Shown: positions 1-10,457, numbered from the stretch's first letter. The stretch is 64,000 nucleotides of DNA from Favolaschia claudopus (GCA_037176885.1 JAWWNJ010000141.1:496001-560000), one strand, 5' to 3'. Numbers and translations: made by a program. The notes: a model not told the origin generated them from the sequence alone.

Positions 1-79
1 GGTTAAATTTTGTATTTAACTCGTTTGAATCATTTATAAAAACCGTTCTTCACTGACCGGGTCTCAGCAGAGTCTGAGA

Positions 80-545
80 TGTACAACTCACAGCAAGCAT
101 CGGGAAGTCGTGGGCAGACGACAAGAGGTAGATGATCTTTCTTATCAACACCGTGATCTCAACGAAGTATATAGGTCAACTTGTCCCAAGTCGCGGCGCC
201 CGTCCACCAACGCGGGCAAAATACACTCGAGTTGCGAGGCATCGAAAGAATGTATCCATCAGGTTCAGTTCATCCAAGGTACCTTTCATTTTTTTCAGCC
301 AAGTAAGCTTGAACTCATCGAACACTCATTACAGTTACGGTTCACAACCTTCGACCACTGATCCATCCATTGCCGATTCTCCGGCTTCGTCTGAGTCGGC
401 AGCGGATTCCGAGAGCTCCAATGAGTCTGCCACAGTCGGTGCACACCCTCTGCCGTACATTCGATGCATTCGCCCTTTCCAGCCGAAACCCTGGAGAGAG
501 CAAGTTAACCCCGCGGCTAGGCGGATAACTGAAGCTAGGTATTGA
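80..545 (+). CDS. candidate small spliced gene, serine-rich, unrecognised
   Basis: The open stretch could be read as spliced. An ATG near 250 begins MYPSGSVHPS. A GT-AG intron at about 279-336 (donor GTACCT, acceptor TTACAG) would join it in frame to a serine/threonine-rich stretch (YGSQPSTTDPS, then SSESAADSESS) that ends at the stop near 543. A further exon from the ATG at 80 is also possible. No domain is recognised. The piece may be the 5' part of a gene broken downstream, because 546-845 shows no continuation and nothing else I can name. Confidence is low: the evidence is only splice-site plausibility and composition. Confidence 0.22.
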
Positions 546-845
546 AACTGGCTTTGAACTGCATGACGGAATTTACAGGCCGGAAATTACCTCAATCACA
601 TAATTTTCAAAGGCCAAATTTACTCAGTGCCTACTAGGCAGCTATCTGAGTAACAACATAGGGTCTTGAAAACACTGTTCCAAAAGGCAACAGACTGGGA
701 ACAAGAGCTTTCTTCCAAAAAAGGCAATCTGTAAATTCCCAAAGACTCGTACGATGGAATCAGGATTCTATTTCCCTCAAGCTTGCGATCGGGTACGTAG
801 CATTCCAGTGAACATTTCTATCTTTGGGCTGAGAACATAAGCACC

Positions 846-1223
846 ATTCGGCCTCAAATGGCATGCATTAATATTACCAAAAAAAGGAAATTACCATCAA
901 TCCCTCTCTTCAGAGGGCATAACTGCCCATATCATGAGCCTGTCGTAGGTTTTTGACATTGAAGGATCAGCTCTAGGTATCTCCCAATTGCCCGGTGAAG
1001 AGGTATTTTTCTTCGCAATTGGCTGATTTTGATTACACTCACCAAGCCATTTCTGGCTCAAATCTGGAGCAAACAACATGCTTCAAGTACGCCACTGGCC
1101 ACCTTTCATCCCGCACAATGATATTTAGTATCAAAACTTCTTCTCCGGGCACATTGGGGGCAAAAGGCATGCAGATCGATGGCAAATTCCTTTTTTGGTA
1201 ATGCATTTAAATTCGCCGCAATT
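846..1223. mobile_element. degenerate MITE, family A (CAGTTGCGGC ends)
   Basis: The right end holds the family A subterminal motif (GGTAATGCATTTAAATTCGC, then CGCAA). The left part holds the inverse (GCATTA, TTACC, then AAAGGAAATTACCATCAATC). Its interior resembles the copy at 26784-27167 in reverse. The left terminus has decayed and the right terminus is interrupted by the element at 1225. Confidence 0.6.
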
Positions 1224-1224
1224 A

Positions 1225-1673
1225 GAGAGTTTGCGGTGAGCCGCCAGAAGCCACCTGGCGGCTCTAATGGCATGCGGATTGGAGCGGCTATGCTGTCTGG
1301 CGGCTCGTTTGGCGGCTGGTAAGACTGGTTCAAATTTGGTTTTGCGAGTGTATTCTTAGTACTTAGTCATCTATATATTGAACCATACACACACGAAGAA
1401 AATTGGATCTGAAAATCTGACGCTATCGCACATTCGAGCCGAAGACTTCGGTTGACGCTGGAAATTGCTTCAATTCAAAACAATTATGCACGTTTGGACA
1501 ACGAACTCTCATTGGCTGAAGGTATAGTCAAGTATGCAAGGTACCCAACCTCAAAATTGTGCTAAGGACCGCGCGCGATGAGCCGCTTAACGAGCCGCCA
1601 CATGACGTAGCCGCTCCAATCCGCATGCCGTCGGAGCCACCAGGTGGCTTCTGGCGGCTCACCGCAAACTCTC
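1225..1673. mobile_element. MITE, family C, with long TIRs
   Basis: About 100-bp terminal inverted repeats begin GAGAGTTTGCGGTGAGCCGC and end with the reverse complement. Both ends are flanked by TA. No coding capacity is visible. It sits in the right end of the family A copy, so it is a nested insertion. The stretch 1676-1985 between this element and the F-box gene shows nothing recognisable. Confidence 0.8.
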
Positions 1674-1985
1674 TATTGTATCAACGAGACGAAAAAGCAG
1701 GCAGAAAAGCGCGTCGAGGCAGACGCGTAAGGTCACACCAGTCACAAATCTCAAAAATCCACTGCGTGTGCCTGTGGTAAATAACACGATGTCACAAGTG
1801 CTCTGCTTATCCGGTTACCGAGTGGCCGACGCATCTTAAAACACCGTAAACTCGAACGGCGCCCTGCCGACGTTGCCGAGTAAGCCCACAACTTCCCCCC
1901 AATGAGGCGCAAGCGCAAATCAGTAAGACTTGTCCTCATTTATTCATCAGACTGTTGACACTAGTAGTCTGCGTGTTCCTCGCAG

Positions 1986-3543
1986 GTTAAATTCAAAGAA
2001 TTGCCCAAGGGCAATACCGAATACGCCCGTGGCCTATTTGGCGACGCCTCCACCTTCAAGTCAATTCCTACCGAACTTCTTTCCCTGATTTTTGAGTTCG
2101 CTGCTGGCGGGAGTCCGCTTCTTCTCCCGTGCTTCAGAGAGCCTCGCGCACCCCGCGTGGCTATACCGGCGCTTCTTAGTCAGGTGTGTCGCCGATGGCG
2201 ATATATCGCGATCCAGACACTTTGGCACCGTCTTTCATTTGGATTTGGCTACAGCGGCCGCTATCTTCATTTGCCAGTACCATACAGAGACAAGCTGGAG
2301 CATTGCCTTAATCTGATATCACCATATCGTCTTTTGGATATAGAGTTGCATGCCTGCGAACGCTTGCCTCAAGGCGTTCTACAGAATATTGTGGTCGAAA
2401 ATGCTCCGCGACTCCGGTTCTTGCATGTTGACCTAGACGAAGAAAGCACAGAAATTTTCATGCGTCTTCCACACCACATGTTTCCCGTCCTCAAAGATCT
2501 CAGCATTCATTTCGTTGGCCAAAAGTTCACCCTCTTCCTCGAGGGCAGTGTCGACGATTTCACGCCAATTGCACAGCTGGCCCCGGGTCTTACGAGGTTT
2601 GGGTTTAGTGCCCAGGCACTCTTTCATCCCCTTTCCCTCGGCGTCAACCTTGGTCAATTGCAGTCGTTGAGTCTGGACATGCGGGTGCAGCAAAACCAAT
2701 TCTTTGAAGATATCCTTCCTTTGCTTTCTGGAACTCTTCAGAGCCTTAAGTTAAAGCTCTTTGCAAAAGGTGAGGCTCATGATGATTCAAATCCATTACA
2801 GGTCTGACCCCGTGTCCAGGTCTGCAGTCGTCATCGGACCTTTCCCGGAAAGCATATAGCATCATAAATTTCAGATGCCTCAGCGAGTGTCGATTGACAT
2901 TTCCCACATACATGGCCTTAACTCAATTTTTCCTTCAAGTCAAACTCCCAGCCCTCAAAGATCTGTCTCTCACAGCTGCCTTTTGTTACACCCCAAACGA
3001 GGCCTATAGTTCGCTCTTCCATTACACCCTGCTCAGCGCATTTCGCGGTTTTGATATCCAGCTCAATTCATTGGAGCTATCAAGAATTTTAGAGTTGACC
3101 AATGGGTACTTGATGAGCTTGTTGGTTAACCACGGCACACGCCTGACATCTCTGAACATCACCGGGTGTACCGGCAACGGAACGAAGGAGCTATTTCAAT
3201 CCGAAGACATCACACTTCTTCCCAAGCTGACAGCGTTTACTTCATATGGATTAGAAGAAACCCTTTTCCGCCCCCTCGTGCAGTTCATCATGAGACGCAC
3301 CGACCGTGCCTGGGATGGACCATCCCGTGTCAAGGAAGTCCGCCTATCAACCAGTAGTCACCTTCAATACAACAGAGCATACGCGCACTACGGAAATATT
3401 TGAGCTTATTTTAGCAGCAAAGGCATGGCGGGAGGTGGGTGTTGATGTCTTTCTCTCCTGTGTCAATGGCTGCACGGCATGGGACTGGGTCTCTGATCTC
3501 CAATTGCATCGTCATCGTTTGCAAGAGGTTGCAAGTTGGGCAT
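1986..3543 (+). pseudogene. F-box protein pseudogene
   Basis: The translation contains an F-box-like segment (IPTELLSLIFEFA, then VCRRWRYIAIQTLWHRL) followed by leucine-rich strand repeats (LRFLHVDL, LKDLSIHF, LQSLSLDM, LPALKDLSL), the usual layout of agaricomycete F-box/LRR-like substrate adaptors of SCF ubiquitin ligases. No ATG opens the frame. A splice acceptor (TTCCTCGCAG) at 1985 suggests an upstream exon that I cannot locate. The frame changes near 2770-2810 (either a 32-nt mini-intron or a frameshift) and again near 3340-3380. The last open segment (AAKAWREVGVDVFLS to LQEVASWA) runs into a MITE at 3544. Removing that MITE would place a TGA right after GCA. I infer a decayed gene. Substrate and partners are unknown. 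Confidence 0.6.
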
Positions 3544-4280
3544 CACTGTGCAAAGTATACATCATGAAATTCATGCAAACTGTCATGAATTTCAGGTTTC
3601 ATGATGTTTTGTCATGAAGCACACCATGAATTTCAAGGGGGGGTTTCATGATGCTCAGAAGCTCATTTTTGCAAGATTATGAATTCATGACAAAACATCA
3701 CGAATTTTCGGCATAAAGAACCGAGCGATTTTTTCTGGCTAAGTCCACCAAGAGTTAAGTGGGTAGGGTGCTAATATCAATAATAAAGCCAATAAATGGT
3801 ATCAGTCGGTCTCTGGTCTCTATCAAGTGCACACTGCTGAAAATTAGAAAGAAATGAGGAGAACGGGGATGAACAACTTGAGACTGTGCAGTATGACATC
3901 CATATATTGGCGAAGCTAACAAAGTCTATAATTCCCACTTAGTCTACCAGTAGTACTCTCAACGTGATGTACTGTAGCATGTCACACGGCGGTCTTGAGT
4001 TCGATGCCGGCTGGTGGCATCTGAGGTTGGTGGTATGAGGTTGGTGGTTATTTATTTGCTTTGCACCGCTCTCGTTTCATGATATTTTGTTCTGAAATAC
4101 TGGATAAAACATCATGAAAAAACGTCATGAAGAGCCCCATAATCATCATGAAAACATACTTTCAATTCATGATGTTTCGTTAGCAATTTCCAGGCGATTC
4201 ATCATGAATTCCTGGACATAATGTTAGGATTTTCATGGCCAACAACATCATGAATTTCATGACCCTTCCTTTGCACAGTG
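3544..4280. mobile_element. CACTA-like non-autonomous element, family F
   Basis: The termini are CACTGTGCAAAG and its inverse CTTTGCACAGTG, flanked by a 3-bp direct repeat CAT (3541-3543 and 4281-4283). Both sub-terminal regions carry many copies, in both orientations, of a motif like CATCATGAATTTC. TIRs beginning CACT, a 3-bp duplication and clustered sub-terminal motifs are the defining traits of CACTA/EnSpm elements. It is 737 bp long, with no transposase and an unremarkable middle. Confidence 0.78.
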
Positions 4281-4289
4281 CATGAGCTC

Positions 4290-5640
4290 AATATCACTCG
4301 CACAGTCCTCACGCGCCAATGTGAGGGCACGACCCCAGCATTCGTCGGTATCCCCTGAATTGCATCAAGCGCATGGAATTTAGCGAGAAGGGCGAGGTAA
4401 ACATCCCAGCAATTCTGGCGCGTTATTTCTGGCTTGTTGATTTCTTCATACATCCTCGCAATGATCACAGCAAAGGATGGCGGAACAAGTTGAAACACCT
4501 CGTGATCTCGAGGGGCCCATATCTCACGGACACGGTCAATGTTCTCCTTTCGAACTTTGATCTGAATATTTGTGAGTGACACATATAATAACTGGAAGCA
4601 ATTCAACGAACCTTAAAGTCCAAGACGCCGTAATCCTCTGGGTGTTCGAACATGTCGTTCGGGACACCGATAGGTAAAACTTTGTTCCTGTCAGCGCGCT
4701 TCTTTGTGTTGTTGACCCTCTCCCGATAGGCGTCGAGCTCTTTCTGTAACCAGGGAATAAATACCCAACGGAATACCAGCCTTTCAAAAAAAATGAATTG
4801 AGACTTCCATTCAATGAAACTGTGAACCGATGGCGAAGCTGCCGCCAGCAAATTTCTGGTGGCACATTCTTCTTCTCTCGCATCCAGCGGTGCTGCAAGG
4901 CAAATGGCGAAGAAGAGTATGGCCGTTTGCCACGCCATTGTTTTCCGGTCCCGGGTCGCTTTGTGAGATTAGAGGCATCACTGGAATGCAGTGAATGGAA
5001 ATCAATGAGAACAGAGAGATTGTTTTAATTAAGAGGGACTTTGCTTACCTCCAAGAGCTTCAACGACATCAAGATAATAGCTCAAAATGAGCCGTGGATT
5101 GCTATTAGTCCACCAGATGTTCACCCATTTAATTCGACCGAGGAACGGGTCAATGCCGGTATGTAGAGCAAGTCCAAACTTATACTTCCATTTATCATGT
5201 TGATCAATGGCCCACATGTCGTTGGCTCCTGCGGCCCAAAATCTCTTTCGTCGAAGTCGATTCTTGCGGCGTTCCTTCACCAATTCCGGCTCATAAATTT
5301 GGAAGTACTCTGTAACGGTGCTCCTGTTCAGGGCCGAATCAATAGCTGAAATTCTTCGCAGTGGAAGAAATAACTTGCCGTGCTACGCTCATATTCTCCT
5401 CGTGGAACAAAAGACTGACTATTTCTCGCGCCCCTGCTTTGGGATACTGTTCCCGAAGTCGAATCATCGCTGCTCGTATAGAGGTGGTGTCATGGTTCTG
5501 TTTCCGAGAGCGGTAGAGGCCGAGAGACTCTCTAACTTCTCGAAACCGTGTGATCCTGTGACGAAGAATTCAGCCAGGACAGAGCCAAGACAGCGAAGAC
5601 AGTAGATCATTACCCTAGACCATATTGTGTTGTATCAATG
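4290..5640 (-). pseudogene. integrase-core (rve-like) domain protein, broken
   Basis: Read on the minus strand, conserved blocks occur in order: IRLREQYPKAG and EIVSLLFHEENMSVAR (about 5500-5400), FWAAGANDMWAIDQHDKW (about 5240-5190), GLALHTGIDPFLGRIKW, LILSYYLDVVEALG, then an intron with donor GTAAGC (about 5046-4985), MPLISQSDPGPEN, QHRWMREKKNVPPEICW, FRWVFIPWLQKELD, VNNTKKRADRNKVLP, FEHPEDYGVLDFKV. I recall this order from an expanded agaricomycete family annotated as integrase-core proteins. The D of WAIDQ and the E of GPEN are plausible active-site residues. The blocks lie in different frames (shifts near 4890 and 4800) and a stop follows the FSY codons near 5340, so the gene is dead. 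It is probably transposon-derived. Confidence 0.68.
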
Positions 5641-6177
5641 TCGTGCAGGAGCAAAAGACGAAGAATCTCTTTGTCATTTTTGCCCATCTTCCAGTACTTG
5701 AGAAGTGGGGCTCGGATCAGATCTAAGGGAGCTTTGAACAAAGTTCAGAATCGACATTGTGAACTTGATATATCGTGTACAACGCACGATTCGGTAGATA
5801 TTGATTTTTCGAGGACATTGATCTTGGAGATGAAGTGTTGAGTTGGAATGTTGGATCGTCAAGAAAATGTCTGTCTTTATACCTCGCTCACCCACATGAA
5901 AATGCGATGAGTTTGCACAGATTCAAGAATAGCCTTGCACCGACTCGAGAACAGCTTCGAACAGCTTTCAGATATGTTGCTGCGGATATAGGCAAAGATT
6001 TCGTTTCAGCGATCAATAGCACAGCAAATATACCCACGGTTGAACCTTGGTACATTTTGACCATTTTCCCCGCCCAACCTTGATCAAGACCTATCAAGCA
6101 ATGTCAGGCCGTCAAGCTTGATCAGTGTTTATTTGGACCTTATCAACCGACCCCGAACTTGACAGCCTGATCAAGCC
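5641..6177. other. no gene seen
   Basis: Only short overlapping ORFs occur here. From about 6080 to 6175 there is a run of TTGATCAAG-like palindromic words (GATCAAG, CTTGATCAG), resembling the cores of the family J repeats at 9.1, 52.7 and 62.2 kb. Confidence 0.4.
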
Positions 6178-6268
6178 AAGTCATGATGTTGCGTTAGCAA
6201 TTTCCAGGCGATTCATCATGAATTCCTGGACATAATGTTGGGATTTTCATGGCCAACAACTCTGTTGC
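6178..6268. mobile_element. fragment of family F (right part)
   Basis: About 90 bp from CATGATGTTGCGTTAGCAAT to TTTTCATGGCCAACAAC matches the right sub-terminal part of the element at 3544-4280 almost exactly. The terminal CAGTG is missing. It abuts the family A element beginning at 6285. Confidence 0.7.
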
Positions 6269-7297
6269 GCTTTCTATGATAGTACAGTTGCGGCAAAATC
6301 AATTTACTTACCAAATAAGGAAATTTCCATCAAATCCGCTCTATCGCACAGCAAACCCAACACAAGCACGTTGAAATGGCCCAAAGGGCCTGTACTTCTG
6401 GAGTTGAGCACAAGGAACAACCGGATTTGTTATTTTTCTCCCCAACACCTGTGCCCCCACGTGACCCGCGGATCAACTCCCGAGATGGATTCCACGCTGT
6501 CAGAGACTTCCGCCGCCATCGACAAGTCCGTTCAAGTTCACGAGAGCTCAACGCGCCGCCAACGTTCCTCGCGTTCACAAGAGCCCATTTGTGGGCTTTT
6601 TCTCTGAGGGCCTACATGCCCCTGATGATATTATTATCCCGCCCCACACCTTCTTAAGGATGTTTTACATGAATTTATTCACTCAAGTTCATAATTCTAG
6701 CTATATTACCCGTTCACTGTCTGTACTTTCTATACGCTCTTATACACTCCCATTGAGCCCACTGTTGTCTCCCTCGCCGCCGTTGGCGATGATGTGTGAC
6801 AGCACCCACCGCGGCACAGGTGTGACTGGGCGCGCCTAACACTGTTACTATAGTTCCAGAGGCACACACTAGTATGAGACAAAGTTGCCGGTTATCCCGG
6901 CGAAACCAATACAAAGACGCCAGTTTTTCTACATCAGGAATACAGGCTAGCAGTACTTAGTATTCTTGTCCGCTCTGCGGCGGCGCGTGCCTTCGGATTC
7001 TCGAAAAAATGAATGATTTCTAAAATTTGTTCTTCCTTCATCTTTTTCCCGTCAATACAAAATGCTAAGGGTCGAGTTCTCTGACCGGATTCCCCGAACG
7101 TGCCCATAAAACCCACTTTTCCTACCTCTGACCAGGTATCGGGTCCCTGATGCGGCTGCTTTTGTATGGTACCTCTCGTGTTCATGAAATTCAGATCAAT
7201 GAAATGCTAGCATTGTTGGAATGGAGCCTTGAGGAGGATGAAGCAGTTATTGGAGGAAAACGTGTCGAGTCCCCATTTGGCTGGATTCCGCGACTCC

Positions 7298-7330
7298 CGT
7301 ACTGGCACTCGGTAACCGAGTGCCAGTACG
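7298..7330. repeat. 33-bp perfect palindrome (hairpin)
   Basis: Two 16-nt arms (CGTACTGGCACTCGGT and its reverse complement) are separated by one A. It lies about 80 bp upstream of the hammerhead in the same unit, so a transcript would fold a very stable hairpin there. Confidence 0.85.
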
Positions 7331-7407
7331 TTGTTTTCCCATACGCACGTGTCAGTCACATGATACGCTGGAAACAAACAATCACCGCGTACCGTTAGGG
7401 AACACTG

Positions 7408-7455
7408 CCACCTGATGAGTCTTTGCAGACGAAACGTTGCGCCCAAACGTCGTGG
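7408..7455 (+). ncRNA. hammerhead ribozyme
   Basis: All core parts are present in order. Stem I 5' strand is CCAC (7408-7411). The core CUGAUGA follows (7412-7418). Stem II is GUCU with loop UUGC and AGAC (7419-7430). The core GAAA is 7431-7434. Stem III is formed by ACGUU (7434-7438) and AACGU (7446-7450) around a 7-nt loop. The cleavage triplet GUC ends at 7451, and stem I closes with GUGG (7452-7455). Every stem pair is Watson-Crick. Hammerheads of this kind occur in Penelope-like elements and retrozymes. Here it would cleave a plus-strand transcript of the unit at 6919-7601. Activity is inferred from structure only. Confidence 0.85.
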
Positions 7456-7722
7456 GTCCCCGCCCGTCTTCTCTCTCTAGCATATCACCTCTGTGGTCGT
7501 CGTCGTCGCTCGCGCGGCGCTCCGCGCCGCGCTCGCTCCTCCTCCTCCCGCCAGTTTTTCTACATCAGGAATACAGGCTAGCAGTACTTAGTATTCTTGT
7601 CACTCGAAAAAAACACCCATCTGCGAGCGAAAGGAGCGAATTGACGAGAATTTCCTTATTTAGTAAGTAAATTGATTTTGCCGCAACTGTACCTATACTT
7701 ATGTACTTCGAAGTGTTTGATA

Positions 7723-8407
7723 CAGTGGTGGCAAATAGAAATTGCCGTGGCTTTTTGACCAAAATCTTGCCGTATACTTCACCGAGTGACCCGAAATAAG
7801 ATGTAGAGATGGGTATGTGATACTTCTGTACCTCTGAGAACACTCAGCAATATATTATGCCCTGAGAATGCATCAATCATAGGATGATTTCCGATTTTTG
7901 CATTATTCGGAAAAACACATTGAGGGTTCAGCGAAAAGGTGTCATAATAGGATGAAAGTACTTGAAAAACAGTCCTAGTTTCCACTTTGGTTGAATGGAA
8001 TTGACCCTCATTTGGGCTCACAGCAGCCGCTCAAAGTTGGCTATTTTCACACAAAATAGCTGAAAATGCAGAGAAAATAGCTAAAAGGACCAACTTCAAG
8101 CAGCCGTTGCGAGCTCAAATGAGGTTCAATTCCAGTCAATCAAAGTCATAACTAGCATTGTTTTTCAAGTACTTTCATCCTATTATGACACTTTTTTGCT
8201 GAGGATACATTGAGCTTTTCCAGATATGGCAATAATCAGAAACTGTCCTGTTATTGATGCATTGTCAGGGCATAATATATAGCTGAGTGTTTTAAGTGGT
8301 ACAGTAGTATCATATATTTATCTCTACATTTTATTTGAGGTCATTCGGTGAAGTATACAGCAAGATTTTGGCCAAAAAGCCACGGCAATTTCTATTTGCC
8401 ACCACTG
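7723..8407. mobile_element. foldback MITE, family R, TA-flanked
   Basis: The ends are CAGTGGTGGCAAATAGAAAT and its inverse, flanked by TA. The inverted similarity extends almost to the centre near 8065, so the whole 685-bp element is an imperfect hairpin. There is no coding capacity. TA targets and CAGT ends suggest mobilisation by a Tc1/mariner-type transposase (inference). Confidence 0.85.
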
Positions 8408-8454
8408 TACTATCAGACTTCTATTTACTATTGAAGTTGGAATTTATAAGTATT

Positions 8455-8515
8455 TCGCATCGCGCGGTTCGAACCCGCGCGACTAGACACTATAACCACT
8501 ATGCTAAGAAACCTT
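8455..8515 (-). other. tRNA-like / pol III A-B box fragment
   Basis: On the minus strand an A-box-like sequence (TTAGCATAGTGGTTATAG) is followed by a B-box inside a T-arm hairpin (CGCGCGGGTTCGAACCGCGC). The A to B spacing is about 31 nt instead of about 44, so the anticodon arm is mostly missing. It is a deleted tRNA copy or a tRNA-derived SINE head rather than a functional tRNA. Confidence 0.4.
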
Positions 8516-8641
8516 TAACATAGTGAGGTGGTCTACGTCACATATCATGGTAATACTCCACTTGCAGGCGTGATATCACCATCAACTGGACTCTGTCCAA
8601 TTCACTTGTGCGTGTCTTGAATGCATAAGTAGTTTATAATA

Positions 8642-8826
8642 GAGCCTTTGCGGTGAGCCGCCACACGAACTGGCGGCTCGTGCCACACAACGACTGCTGA
8701 TGCTACTGGGCCAAGTTAGCCACCTTGAGATGTCCTTCATAACAGCTGCTCAGGGTGGCTTACTTGAGACCCGGTGCTTAGTGGGTCGTGAGAAAAATTA
8801 GCCGCCAGCAGCTACCGCAAAGGCTC
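8642..8826. mobile_element. MITE, family D (related to C)
   Basis: The ends GAGCCTTTGCGGTGAGCCGC and ACCGCAAAGGCTC are inverted and TA-flanked. It is 185 bp. The first 20 bp resemble the family C terminus at 1225, so the two families probably share a mobilising enzyme. Confidence 0.75.
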
Positions 8827-9039
8827 TAATGTCATTGTACCTACAAATGTAGTCCCATTGACTCTGAGATCTGACAATTGAATTCTATCTTCAATTGAAT
8901 TATAATATAAGTGGGTCATGAATTCACAAATTCACTTCCCATATCTTTATGAGGTGAGCTTACATGGACACTGTATACTTCAAGAATGAAAGTCTAAGTA
9001 CATAGGGTGTGTTGGAGCAGTTTTTCGGCTTCATCCTGA

Positions 9040-9475
9040 TACTACTTGACAGTGTTTCTACTTGATCAAGCTTGACATCAGTTGATCAACGGCACTGGGA
9101 GCCTGATCAAGCTTGATACCCCCGTCAAGCCTCGTCAAGCAGTGAGGGCATAGAGGCGGGCAGCACACTCTAGGAGGGAAGGTGGTGGTAGGTGGAAGAG
9201 TCTGAGAAAACAAGTCAACCATCGTACGATTTTTATTTAAGTAATGACACAATGACGGAATCGGTTGACGACGTCGCGGCGAGCATGGTGAATGGTGTGG
9301 ACTGGTGTGAGTTGACTGTTATGAGACGAGATGGCTTGACCACCACCTATTAAGTGATCTCAGATAATTACACTCAGTTGTTGATTCCGACATTCTATCT
9401 CATACCATTCCAATCCATCCGACCGGCTTTTGACTGGGCGTCAAGCTTGATCAGGTAAATTCGGATTTTCCGACA
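9040..9475. repeat. family J remnant with TTGATCAAG palindromes
   Basis: The stretch begins with dense TTGATCAAG/CTTGAT words (9058-9145) and ends with AAGCTTGATCAGGTAAAT and then TTTTCCGACA, the terminus shared with the intact copy at 52653. The left terminus is not identifiable. Between 8827 and 9040 nothing is recognised. Confidence 0.45.
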
Positions 9476-9527
9476 TTAGTTAAGTGAAGCCGATATCTCA
9501 GTATACCCCAGGTTTCATGCTCATACC

Positions 9528-9778
9528 CGTGCGGGACATGCGGGGGAACTTGCAGCATAGCAATCAAGAACAAGAAGGCGGACTCGGCATGCCCTTCTGC
9601 TTATCCCTTCATGATTACAACCGCAAAGAAATTCCTTCCAACTCGGCCTTTTACTAATGTTCCAGTTGTTTGTGCTATGCACGATTGCAAGCAGATTCAC
9701 TGGAAGTATAACTCCAAACAGCACATGAGCGAGCGGCATCCAGGCTGGAAGAAATTAGGATTTCTTCAGAAGAACAAC
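9528..9778 (+). pseudogene. C2H2-like zinc-binding fragment
   Basis: In one plus frame the text reads ACPSAYPFMITTAKKF, NVPVVCAMHDCKQIHWKYNS and KQHMSERHPGWKK. The cysteines and histidines (CAMHDC, HWKYN, H) resemble the zinc-finger tail that I recall from expanded agaricomycete families. Upstream it degrades quickly, so only a C-terminal scrap remains. Assignment rests on a short match. Confidence 0.4.
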
Positions 9779-9779
9779 G

Positions 9780-10455
9780 GGAATTGAAGATCCCGGCTCA
9801 TTTAATTGTTCAGTGGCCTCCATCCTCGCCTCCTCCAGCCCCCGATCCTCTCCCTACCCGTCCATATGGCGCACTATAAAGGTGGTCGTAGACGCTCATA
9901 GTGGTTATAGGCAAAACCTGCTATAGGGTCTATGACTGACTATGACCACTATGACCACTTCCATAGACAATCACAGTGCAGCATAGACAAGTGGAGGGGC
10001 AGATGCTTTCTTTACGAGTACTTTAGTAGTCGTTCTTTTAATCCGAGATGAGGGGTCTCGAATTTTGATCGTATCAGTGTCCCACTTTTACTTTGTATGA
10101 AAAGCGCGATTTATTCCCACGCTTTTTGTATTGGATCAGATGGGATTTCGATCGTTCTTGATGCGGTTTTGTGACCGTGGATATGGCTAGTTCAATTACC
10201 AGTGATTTGACCGTATTTCGATTGTTCATTACACGGGGCGGCGATGGTATTAAGTACCGGTGAAACCGGTCGCCGTTGCGCGTAGTGTAATAGAATTGGA
10301 GGGAGATGTAAAAACGGCACTTGTAACCTGGAGCTGAAATGACATCAGTTTAACCCCAGGCCGAAGATTTTGGTGTCGGGCTTAAATCAATAACTTTGAA
10401 CTCAGGACATCGCAGCGCATAGCCTCAGTTTAGGCAGCGCACTTTCAGATTGTTT
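9780..10455. other. no gene seen
   Basis: There is a short internal repeat of CTATGACCAC/TATAGTGGT-like words at about 9880-9990. Otherwise no ORF or structure can be supported. Confidence 0.4.
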
Positions 10456-10457
10456 TA

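Larger units (their letters stand above)
6919..7601. repeat. 52-bp direct repeat pair bounding a ribozyme-bearing unit
   Basis: A 52-bp sequence starting GCCAGTTTTTCTACATCAGG occurs at 6919-6970 and, identically, at 7550-7601. The 579 bp between them contain a 33-bp perfect hairpin, a hammerhead ribozyme and a GC-rich palindromic tail near 7510-7535. The repeats could be an unusually long target duplication or short terminal repeats of a retroelement remnant. No reverse transcriptase is present. Confidence 0.72.
6285..7689. mobile_element. family A MITE enlarged by internal insertions
   Basis: The left end (CAGTTGCGGCAAAATCAATT) and right end (AATTGATTTTGCCGCAACTG) are exact inverses and both are flanked by TA. 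The other family A copies here are about 375 to 385 bp apart from a nested one, while this copy spans 1405 bp. The excess includes the repeat-bounded unit at 6919-7601 with its ribozyme. Between about 6430 and 6919 there is further sequence I cannot assign. Confidence 0.7.
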
